A DNA stretch of 64,000 nt. Source: Hypomyces perniciosus. Its lineage: Eukaryota; Ascomycota; Sordariomycetes; Hypocreales; Hypocreaceae. Under the pieces are notes generated by a model. It did no database searches and was not told the origin of the DNA. It saw only the letters and a program-made list of their open reading frames with translations. Positions 42,864 through 51,905 of the stretch are shown here, one piece after another. How positions within the stretch are numbered: the stretch's first letter is position 1; every line of letters starts with the position of its first letter. The position numbers were made by a program, and so were the translations under genes. The stretch is from the NCBI GenBank assembly GCA_008477525.1, contig SPDT01000002.1:3100001-3164000 (forward strand), given 5' to 3'.

Positions 42864-43191
42864 ATGTCAAGTCGGGCTATCCGAGCCAGGATGGTTAGTT
42901 CCCCTCTGACTTTTACACCTTTAACTATCTCTTGAAGCGATTAGAATCGTCGCAGGTTTGGCTTACTGCTGTGGTACATCCATTTAACCTCGTTTGGAGA
43001 CTTTCGCTGACTCCTTGCAGGATCCGCATAAACTTCTAAAAGCTGACCTAAACGCAAGCTTACCTATAGATGAGAGTCTGGCGAAAGTGGACTAAATCAT
43101 TGCACATACAAAACGCTAGAAGAAGTTCCATGAAGAGCGTGCTCTTGGGGATCCCATTGTCAAGAAACGGGCGCGGGCTTGGTTTGAATGA
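42864..43191 (+). pseudogene. Decayed small multi-exon gene, unknown family
   Basis: A coherent splice model joins 42864-42893, 42956-42973 and 43021 onward in phase 0 throughout, reading MSSRAIRARM, VWLTAV, then DPHKLLKADLNASLPIDESL. The frame meets TAA at 43093 and TAG at 43126, yet continues with protein-like sequence (KKFHEERALGDPIVKKRARAWFE) to a natural TGA at 43189-43191. TAA and TAG are what C-to-T changes of CAA and CAG (Gln) would make, the typical scar of repeat-induced point mutation. A 40-residue peptide could still be made. I do not recognise the family. It lies between the two copies of the direct repeat. Confidence 0.5.
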
Positions 43192-43939
43192 GCTGGAAGA
43201 AGGGCTCTCTAGTCGCTATCACGTCGAAAGGCTGGGAACATGAATGGGAGTTGGAGGTCATCATCTCTGGTGTGAATTCTATCCAGTCTTCTACACTCAT
43301 GAGTTTCTCTATGAGTGGATAGATCTTCCTTGCTGCATCTTCTCGGGTGATCTGTCTTGTCACCTCCATTCTGATCTTTGGCTGATCTTTCTTTAGTCTC
43401 ATGACCGCAGGTGTGGTTTGTCTTTCCAACATCAGCATAAGACTGGCCATGTTGTGATATGGTCTTTTGATAGGCCGTGGGGTGCCGAGCGTTTGTCTGC
43501 ACACATTTTTGCCACACATACCTAAATGTATTGTTATATCTGTCAAGAGTTAAAGAACTTGGACAGTTGAATGGGGTAGTTAGCTAGTGCAATACTGAGC
43601 AAGCAGCAGGCCGACATTCCACAGTGACCTGACCATGACATGTCTCTTATTGCATACTCGTGGTTCAAAGAAAGTAGCAGGCCGGATTTGTGACTGTGAT
43701 CTTAAAAAATGGTAGGCAAGTTGACAAGTAACCAACACTCCGTGCCAGCTGACCCAACTGTAACTGTCAGTTCAAATTGACAACAGCACGGCACAACAGT
43801 TAAAGCGGTGTGTACCCGAAAACTATTCATTTTCTTTCCCCCCCTCTCTTCTCTCCTCTTCTATTCTTCTCTTCTGCCATCTTCCTCCATATTTGGCCTT
43901 GGTCTCTCTGCCAAGATAAGGCCACGTTGGGAAGACAAC
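43192..43939. other. Intergenic DNA before BTB copy 2
   Basis: The left part has no supportable gene on either strand. Repeat copy B lies at 43538-43708. From 43840 to 43900 a pyrimidine-rich run forms the leader of BTB copy 2. An ATG at 43808 is in frame with that gene but would only translate the leader. Confidence 0.5.
43538..43708 (+). repeat. 170-bp direct repeat, copy B
   Basis: This is the partner of copy A (42175-42345), in the same orientation, ending about 230 bp before the start of BTB copy 2. The pair encloses about 1.2 kb that includes the decayed small gene. Confidence 0.85.
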
Positions 43940-45108
43940 ATGTCCCTTTTCATTATGTCTCCGCCCCCATTTATGGAATCGCTTCAATCTGCAACTCTAA
44001 TAGCCTTCCAGCTTTCCAGTGATGATTCGGACGATACTGACTGTCCTGCGATTCACTCGCTTTCCGAGGACGGGGACATCCACGTCACGTTGACAGACGA
44101 GAAAAACAAAACACTCAAGTGTTTCAAAGTTTCTTCTGAGCTTCTCGCCGTTGCCTCTCCTCTTTTCTCGAAGCTCTTCATCATACCAGCTAAGAGAGAG
44201 GAGGATTGTGGTTGGGATGTGCCGGAAATCACTCTCAGGCAAGACAACCCAGATGCTATGGAGATCATCTTGTCGTTGCTTCACTTCCAGGGCGAAGAAA
44301 AATACGAGAATCTGCACCCCAAAACTTTGGCTCTCGTGGCGGAGCACAGTGGCAGGTATGGATTCAACAGAGCTCTCGGATCCTGGATCACTCTTTGGCT
44401 ACGCAATGTCAAGGAACCCGATACGATCGAAGACTACGGGTTTCTCTTTACGGCTGCCTATCTGTTCGCTGCGAAAAAGCACATGCAGAATGTGTCGGCG
44501 ATGATCATTCGTAATCTACCAGTCGACTTCACCTTGGTTTGGTCCACTCATGGAATCATGAGACATGTGCCTCAAGCATTGACAGGTGAGTCGTGACATC
44601 TCTTCAATTTTCAGAGTCTTTAGCCAAGCAATGTCATAGCTAACACATATCAGCCAAGATCAAAACCAAAATCTCGCAAGTCAAGGAAGACATCATTCGC
44701 GAAGTTACCAATATTATGTTGTCACTACGCCAAGACACAAAGATCCACGCCTACAAGTTGGGCTATCTCTGCGGCCGGTGTGGGGAGTCTGTTTCCTTGG
44801 TCAGTGGCAGATTCTGCCACGGCGATAGCAACGTTTTCCATCAAGAGCATTGCACAGTTCACGTCAGAGTGAGTGAGTACTTGGACAACCTTGCCAAAAA
44901 GAGCCTGTGGCCGGTTATCGATCCCAAGTTGACGCTATCCGACATTAATAACGCACTGAAGGACATAGCTAAATGCAGCTTCCACGACTGTGATGGCAAA
45001 GCTGCTTGCCATCTGCAGACTCGGACAAAGGCCTTGAGTGAATCAGTTGACAAGATGGTAACCGGGGTTCAGGGGCTGAGCCTTGAAGAGCTTGCGTGTA
45101 TGCCTTGA
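43940..45108 (+). CDS. BTB/POZ protein with C-terminal Cys/His domain (copy 2)
   Basis: Two exons, 43940-44585 and 44654-45108, encode 366 residues. BTB domains mediate dimerisation and often recruit Cullin-3 ubiquitin ligases; the role of this fungal family is unknown. The BTB domain is at about 30-140 (HVTLTDEKNKTLKCFKVSSELLAVASPLF, ITLRQDNPDAMEIILSLLHF), followed by helices to about 215. The C-terminal module (about 250-355) has CGRCG, a Cys-His pair in FCHGDS, HCTVHVRVSEYLD, LWPVIDP and FHDCDGKAACHL, so it may bind zinc. The intron is phase 1 and 68 bp. I choose 43940 because the upstream in-frame codons only translate the CT-rich leader; 43955 is another option. No signal or membrane segment is seen. 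Confidence 0.8.
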
Positions 45109-45514
45109 AAGTGGAGGACAATGAGGACATGGAAGTAATAGTGATGACCAAGCTATGGCTCCAAATTTCAGGAGCCGGATCGCATGGGAATAGTCTAGGA
45201 AAGGATGTGAGAGCTAAGGGACCTAGACGAGGCCTGTAAGTTTTAAAGTCTAGGTCACATTCTCTTTGAGAAAGTTGTTCTTGATTAAATGGGTCTTTTG
45301 ATCGTGAGTGAATTATGCGCTGTGTCACTCTTCACCAGCTTCCAACCACTGACTTTTGTCAGTCACAGGCACACGAGGAAGATCGCCTATAAAGTGCCCG
45401 AATTTCACACATCTTCCTTTGCTTTCCTCTCTATTCTTTCTTCCCTTTCTTTCATCGCCCAAACGCAGAAACCACACGAAAGGCCTGACCAGTCCTGCGC
45501 ATCGGCCTCCAAAA
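45109..45514. other. Spacer and promoter between BTB copies 2 and 3
   Basis: It contains a perfect 6-bp inverted repeat, ACTGAC-TTTT-GTCAGT (45348-45363), a TATAAA at about 45389, and a pyrimidine-rich leader (45412-45460). These look like the promoter of copy 3; the inverted repeat could be a dimeric factor site. Confidence 0.45.
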
Positions 45515-46689
45515 ATGGATCCCGATCCCGTAAGTCTTTCAACCCTACTATTATCTATATCTTCAGAATTAACTTGGACCAAGGAGGGCGATCCTAACTC
45601 GCTTGTCCTTCACCCTCAAGGCGACGTGATACTTGCGATCCCCGACGGAACAGTTAACGAAGTCAACCCGAAGAAGTTCGTCGTGTCTTCCGAGGCTTTG
45701 AGCCTTGCCTCGCCATATTTCAAGAAATTGTTCGGTCCGGATCTTAAAGAAGGTCAAGAGATTCGAGATGGCGCATGCCCAGAAGTCACACTTCACGAAG
45801 ACAGTCCGGAGGCAATGAAGATCATCTTGTCCATCCTCCACTATCGATTCGATAAAGGATTTGATCATCCAATGCCAGAAACAATCGCTCTTATTGCAAA
45901 ATGTAGCGACAAGTACCAGTGCAATCAGGGCCTTAAGCCCTGGATTTCACAGTGGCTAAGTAAGGTTAACAGTCCGCGCACCAAGCCCCTGGAGTATCAT
46001 ATCTTCTTGGCCGCAGCCTATCACTTCAATGCTGTTGATCACATTGAAATGATTGCGAAGAAAATTGTTAGCGATGGTGTAGTGTATGGCTACGAATTTG
46101 CGCCCTATGATGGTGGCAAAATTGTAGAGACCATACCCCGGGAGCTCAATGGTGTGTTCACCTAGACATGAATCCTCTAATAAGAACAGAAATTGACAAT
46201 GTTGCAGATTCATTAATTTCAGAAATCAGACAGACCAAGAATGAAGTACTGGCTATGCTTCATCTCTATCATCATAAGTTGCGACAATATAGCAAGGGCA
46301 ACTTCCCCTACGAAACCCGCATCATCTGTGTGTCTTGCGGTCAACTCACTCTCCCAGATGCATCAGATTGTCCAGCTTGTTGTCATACGACATTCAAAGC
46401 GGCTGTTTGCACAGCCAGAGTACGAGCCGAGGATTTTTTGACTATTCTAGAGGTCAGCGATTTATGGCCAGCCTTGGGCTGTCACTGGACGATATCCGAG
46501 ATCGACGAAACATTTCGATGCATGAGCGATGTTGTAGAGGAATTACATTCTTGCGGAGCTCTTCGCAAATGTCCTCTGTACGAAGTATTCTCAACATTAG
46601 CTTCAGAGGTTGAGAGTATTATCAGGAGTCGTACCGAAGGGGTGAACGTCAATCTGGTGAAATTCCGTATGCAGCAGATGGATATATAA
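45515..46689 (+). CDS. BTB/POZ protein with C-terminal Cys/His domain (copy 3)
   Basis: Two exons, 45515-46151 and 46208-46689, encode 372 residues. The BTB region (about 30-135) reads LHPQGDVILAIPD, KKFVVSSEALSLASPYFKKLFGPDLKEG and VTLHEDSPEAMKIILSILHY. It is closer to the broken copy 1 in the FGPxxxEG stretch than copy 2 is. The C-terminal module has ICVSCGQ, CPACCH, VCTARVRAEDFL, DLWPALG and HSCGALRKCPL. The 56-bp intron is phase 1 at the same place as in copy 2 (after the first base of a codon, just before a predicted coiled helix), which supports tandem duplication. A GTAAGT/CTTCAG pair inside the start of exon 1 is not used, since splicing it puts a stop in frame. Function is unknown. 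Confidence 0.8.
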
Positions 46690-47099
46690 GTGGTTTTAGA
46701 GGTTGCAAACACAAACGTCAAGGTCAAGGGCCACAAGCATAAGTTGTCACCTTGCGATACCAACCAAATAGAGAAATCACATTGCTGCGCCCTAGAGACT
46801 GCATGATCACGTGAGATGTCAAGTCTTTGCGGAGATAGATATAAAGGAATAAATGAGGCGGAGCAAGAGGAATAAGATGGGGGCTCTCTGGCGTCTAAGG
46901 GCGCTTACAGAGCGTCAATTGATTGCTTCGGACTTCAGCCTCACCAAATCACGGCCAATCTGCAATATAAAACTGAAATGAAACAGAATTCTACTGCAGG
47001 GTACCTTGTGCGTCCTTTTCACTTTCGTTTCTACATCGATCAACTTGGGTCACACTCTTTCGAGCAACAAGGCACGTGTTAAACAATGTTTGGGTCCGG
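46690..47099. other. Intergenic region after the BTB cluster
   Basis: The BTB copy 3 terminator is presumably here. No gene is supported, and no in-frame ATG precedes the remnant that follows. Confidence 0.45.
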
Positions 47100-47600
47100 G
47101 CCCAGTTCCTTGGTCTGACAGGCACGTTGGCACTGCGGCTTGCGATATTGGCGTTTGCGGGGTCAACTGTAAGAGCCGAACTCAAAGCAGCCTTCACCTA
47201 TCCTGTCGAGAAGGGTTTGTTGTTCTATGAGCTCGATACTATGGGCCTCAGTTACACTTCAAACGTCGCGAATGCAAGTCTCTGGACATTCTGCTGGACG
47301 GGAAGCAATGGAAATGTTTTTGTCGACAAGTGAGTTGGGGTGTTGTTGCTCGGGAGGGTGTATCCGACGATCCTCTCAGAGAAGGCAATACCTCAAGCGG
47401 TGACATACGTAACAACGGCTCGGAGTTGGTTTTGTGACGGAATTAACCGCTGCGATTTAGTCCCCAAGTCATCAGACGAGGCATATGGTGGTGGAGTTGT
47501 GTCCCACAACAAGGGAGGCCGCCGTCTCCCTTCGGAAGCACAGGAGATGGCTGCCCAAGTTCCGCCACAGGAACTGCCGGGATTGAGTGCTCAAGGCTGA
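47100..47600 (+). pseudogene. Remnant of a secreted-protein gene
   Basis: A frame without an ATG reads a signal-peptide-like run (ALRLAILAFAGSTVRA) and then a module similar to small fungal secreted proteins: FTYPVEKGLLFYELDTMGLSYTSN, LWTFCWTGSNGNVFVDK, to a stop near 47333. A second frame continues in kind (SWFCDGINRCDLVPKSSDEAYGGGVVS) to 47600. A GTGAGT donor at the junction exists, but no acceptor reconnects the two frames. With no start codon, I call it a decayed copy of a secreted protein of unknown function. It could instead be a gene with an unseen upstream exon. Confidence 0.4.
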
Positions 47601-49642
47601 GGATCCTGAACGGGGTTCATGTTTGATGCGTTGATACTCCGGAGCCTTGGTTGTGATAGACAACGTGGGATCCGATACTTTAGCCGGAAGATATTGGACA
47701 CTATTAGCAAGGTGCGGACATTCGGAACATCCTTACCGAATACCGACAGGGAGGAGCCGGTTTTGGGGGCTTGATGCTGCATCTGGAAGGTTTTCATCAG
47801 CCTCCGAGCACTCCGGCCAGCTGAAGCTAGGATAGCATAGATCACCTCCCCTAATCAACGTGCATAGAGCTCCACCGCACAAGGGAGAAATTAAGTATAA
47901 TCCGAACTTTATTTTTCCCAGACATTATGCCGATCGATATCTTTGGTGCGAGGGCTGCGTTGTATTTGTGCTGTTAATAGTGCTGGTTATGAAGGCGAGA
48001 ATGCGAGAAATGCGAAGTCTTGGAAGCTTGGCTTTCACTTGGATGTGCTGTACTGTGTCAAAGGCACTGTGCGATCTTGCTACGCGCACACGTGCTCAAC
48101 CATACCTTAGTAAACAAACCGATCTCTTCTGCCCATACAACATGCAAAGCGATGACGTGAACTGTGGACAAGAGGTGAGCAACTTGCAGAAGCTAACTGT
48201 ATAAAATGTCTTGGCAGTTTAGCCGTCACAACCATGAGAGACATACCACATCACAATGCGCTCAAAGTCTTGGGCGTAGGAATCTCGACGGTTTGCCCCA
48301 ATACTATGTGGTGTGGCTGGTCTGAGTTGCTAAGTGTTGATTTTATTGTATTCACAGATAGACGAGGAAATGGCAATGGCAATGGCAATGAGCGCAGTCT
48401 CTTTGCCAAGGTGGGCACGCGACACCTCTCTCGCGAACAAACCCATCACCAGCAGTCGATCCACTCAGAAACGACCAGGGACGCCATGGCAGCATAGCTT
48501 GGCGGGATGTGGGGAGAGCCATGCTAATGCGACAGTTGCGGCGGCTAAGGACGGACTGGGCGTGTGATGATTTGATAGCACGGAGCTACACCATCATCCA
48601 CAGACGAGGTTCTATATGGATCGCGGATATTACAACGCCGTAACTTGGCAGCCACTGCCATGCCTCGGCAGCTGGGCCCTTGATTTGATTTGCAGAGCAT
48701 CCAGGCCGACATCACACACACTGAAGAATCAGCCTATTATTAACACGTACGTGCAAACATGCAGTCTTGGCGGCTGCGGAGGGTCGGACAGAGTTGCTAG
48801 GTGGGATACACACATGCAACATGCCGGTCCTGGTCATCACACTCCACTGTACTCCGTACATATGTACTATGATGCCAAGTTCAAAGGGGGGGATATGTAC
48901 TTGCTTCTGTTGGGGCAGCACGGAATCAAATTCTTCGTCGGGGATCGGGGTCTTGCCTTGGCGATAATGCGAACAAAGCGTGTCACGGATACTTCGGAGG
49001 CAACACTGATCGCAAAGAGTTTGCACGCAGTCGATCGTCTCATGGCATACGGCACCGGAGTCTTAACAAGTCCGCAGTCAGATTCCCGCCTCGAGAATTC
49101 ATGAGTGAGAAAGGTAAGGGGTCGTTAGGTTAGATGTGATACCGCCCAGAGACCAGACCAAGTAAGTGCTCATCATAGAGTCGCAAGCTACGGAGTACAG
49201 TGCAGACATGCACACATCCATCTACGTAGATTAGTTAGTCGAACGAGTTACACTGATTGGGTTGTGGCGAAGGTATCTTGGCAAGTTTGAACAGCTACTT
49301 GGCACTCATCTGTGCTGTCTGTTCCACAAGACATGGACCATGTCATAAGTAGCCTGCCTAGGTAAGTTGCCTTTGTCTACTCTTGCTCCTGTGGTCAACC
49401 CGGAAGACCGCACATAAGCCAAGAACAACACCCTTTTAGGATGTCTTGAGCCACCTCTTTTCTGTTTCCACCTTTCAATTGAACTTTCTTCTCCATTTAC
49501 CTACACGGTGCACGTGCCTACTTCTCAGAACTTCATCACTAACTCATCACCACTTCATGACGTATTCCATGACAAGTATTGAAGAAGTACTCTCCTTCTT
49601 GGCTATCTTCTACTTCTAGGCCAGCTATTTTTGCATGCCAAG
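47601..49642. other. Gene-poor accessory DNA
   Basis: Two kilobases have no supportable gene. It carries a short ATGGCA-type repeat (48369-48390), two exact TACTCCGTA/TACGGAGTA motifs (48850-48858, 49189-49197) and scattered short frames with no protein signature. The last 200 bp are CT-rich and likely the leader of the PAP2 gene. Confidence 0.5.
48369..48390. repeat. ATGGCA short tandem repeat
   Basis: About 3.5 copies of the 6-bp unit ATGGCA lie in intergenic DNA. Confidence 0.8.
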
Positions 49643-51058
49643 ATGACTCTTGGGGCGTTCCTCGAACCACTGGTGGTGGTGACGCTATTGTTGGGTGGTG
49701 CCTGGCTCAACAGGAACAAGGACTATCACTTTTGGGATGGCAGCCATGGATGGGCTGGATACATTAACGACAAGAGGAATGATGACAATAGGAAAATATC
49801 CAGCTCATCAGAAAACCTTCTCTCTCCAGGTGGTAGCTGGAGTTCCGGTTCGTCTCCCACTCTGGCTCCGAGCGACAACCTGTTGCCCTCCACATCGCGA
49901 CGGCGCAAAGTCCAGTTCTTCAAGTACAAGAGAATCGTCACGACCCCCAATACACTTGTGTTCAAGGACCGCTTTCTCAGTCGAGTTCTCCAGAAGTTCC
50001 CGTTCCTGGTTGAGGCATGGTACTGGGCCTTCATCTACTGGGTGAGTCGAGATGTGATTCTAGGCGGTGGAGCCTTTCAACTGACACGACGTTCTTCCTT
50101 AGGTCTACCAGTTGGGTCGAGCTTTCACTGCGGTAACGATCGTTGAGGGTACTGTCCATGTCGCTCGCAAACATGCCCTCCACCTCATTCACCTAGAAAT
50201 GCAACTCGGCCTCTTCTGGGAGGTGGGCTTCCAGAAGTGGTTCCTTGACCGTCCGAGTCTGCTGCACTGGATTAACCGCGTCTACTCCTTCATCCATATT
50301 CCGGGCACAATCTTCTTCCTGGTAGCGCTGTACTACCTTACTACATCACAGCGTCGAGCCGTGGCTGGCCGAGTTCGCAACGGCTTTGTGTCTGCTGGAC
50401 CGGCCCTATACGAAGCCAGACGACGAACGATGGCAATGTGCAATCTCATTGCCTTTATTGTTTTTACCCTGTGGCCATGCATGCCCCCTCGACTCCTAAG
50501 CGACCCTGACTATGACGGTGATGATGCTGGCGAGGCCAAGAGTTTCGGCTTTGTGGATACAGTCCATAGCAGCACAGGCGAGAGCAGCGTTTGGACGACA
50601 AACAAATTCTGCAATCAATATGGTGAGTTGCTCCATTTGTCACTTCCAGGCCTTCGGGGATACGAAAGCAAACTGACATTCTTTAATTCATAGCTGCCAT
50701 GCCATCGTTGCATTTTGGCTACTCCCTCCTCATCGGCCTGACGATTGCGACCCTCCCTATCAACGGAATCCGACCCAACTCCTGGACGAGAAGCATGATT
50801 GTGGTCGCTGGCATGGCCTACCCGACACTTATCTTGACTGCCATTGTCGCGACTGCAAACCACTTCATTCTTGATGCCGTCGCTGGTGCGATCGTCTGTG
50901 GCATTGCATGGAATGCAAACGGCCTCCTGCTCAATCTTTGTGTCATCGAGGACTATTTCCTATGGATTGTGCGGATACACAAGCCCGTCAACTACACGGA
51001 TCCCGAGACGGCTGTTGAGCCGGAGTACCAATCTTCCCTCTTGAGCGAGGATGTATGA
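49643..51058 (+). CDS. PAP2-superfamily inositolphosphotransferase-like membrane protein
   Basis: Three exons, 49643-50041, 50103-50622 and 50694-51058, give 427 residues. The fold is the Aur1/Ipt1-like PAP2 type that moves phospho-head groups between lipids; the exact substrate is unknown. Membrane segments are seen at about 5-20, 125-145, 200-225 and 240-265, followed by several near the C-terminus. The catalytic motifs are present: AMPSLHFGYS with His313, and TANHFILDAVAG with His363 and Asp367, matching the PSxH and Hx3D blocks. The segment between the second and third membrane spans reads WEVGFQKWFLDRPSLLHWINRVYSFIHIPGT, typical of this family in filamentous fungi. Introns are phase 0 and phase 1 (61 and 71 bp). 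The start at 49643 is the first ATG that keeps the frame. Confidence 0.87.
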
Positions 51059-51905
51059 TGTTTACTTGGTGACTTTGTTTGTGCAAATTTCACGTCGTTT
51101 TTAGGCTTCCGGGTAGGAGATTTTATTAGCCACGGGTGGTATGCATTTGGCCAGACAGGACCTTGGTCATCGGCGCATGGTGCTTGGGAGAGCACTAAAT
51201 AATACTAATGGATGAATAGAACAAGAGAGAACCTTGAGCTGCGTCTACCAAGACAAGACCCTGGGTATATCGAGAAATGGTTCATGGAAACGTTTCAGTA
51301 TTGTTTGTTGGATGTTGATTCAGTGTCTTTTTTTTTCGCCAGACTTCGCAAACGTACGCGTAGGCTTAGCAGCTGAGGCTCAAGGCAGCAAGGTTCACTA
51401 CCAAAAGGGCCCAGTAGAGGGAACCTCGATGGCCAGGATCAGGTGTTGCGTATGTCCATACGTAGGTATTTTCTGAATAGAGGCGAAGGATGAAGGATGA
51501 CTCGTCTCCCTGGATCGACTGACAAACGCCACGAATCAAGCTGTCGCTCCAAGGTACTAGTACTTTATAATTCAAGTAACTGTAGTGCAGTATCATAGTA
51601 CATGTACCTCTTCTTGCCCCTCTGTGGCTTGACCCTTGCGTGGCGGGGCACCTGTCCTGCGTCATTCAGCCACGCTCCATTGGTTACAGTTCCCGACCAA
51701 CTTAAACCGGCCATATCACTCCGTGAATCGATGGCATGAAGTCGTAGCGGTTTCTCTCTTCTTCAGCGAGAAGTTTTAGCCATCTGCTTTGGCCCCTAAA
51801 GACGAGAGCGTGGCCGTATCGTCTTCTGACCCCAGTCGGAGCTGAAAAGGACGATATTCAGCTAACCGCGAGAGTGACGAGACTGTCTCCAACAGAGCTC
51901 CCGCT
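51059..51905. other. Intergenic region, PAP2 gene / GYP7-like gene
   Basis: About 850 bp has no supportable gene. An eleven-T run sits at about 51328-51338. The GYP7-like promoter should be in the right half. Confidence 0.5.

Noticed and set aside
43160..43546. 128-codon minus-strand frame between relic gene and repeat B
   Set aside because: It overlaps the relic end and repeat copy B, has no known motif and no plausible promoter.
42175..43708. Intact LTR retrotransposon bounded by the 170-bp repeats
   Set aside because: The interior is only 1.2 kb and shows no reverse transcriptase, integrase or gag-like sequence; at most a degenerate or non-autonomous element.
45530..45566. GTAAGT...CTTCAG as an intron near the start of BTB copy 3
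   Set aside because: At 37 bp it is too short, and removing it creates an immediate in-frame stop; the unspliced frame is continuous and protein-like.
48616..49104. 162-codon plus-strand frame in the gene-poor tract
   Set aside because: It has no recognisable motif, signal or composition, and a promoter-type TACTCCGTA sits inside; it is probably a chance frame.
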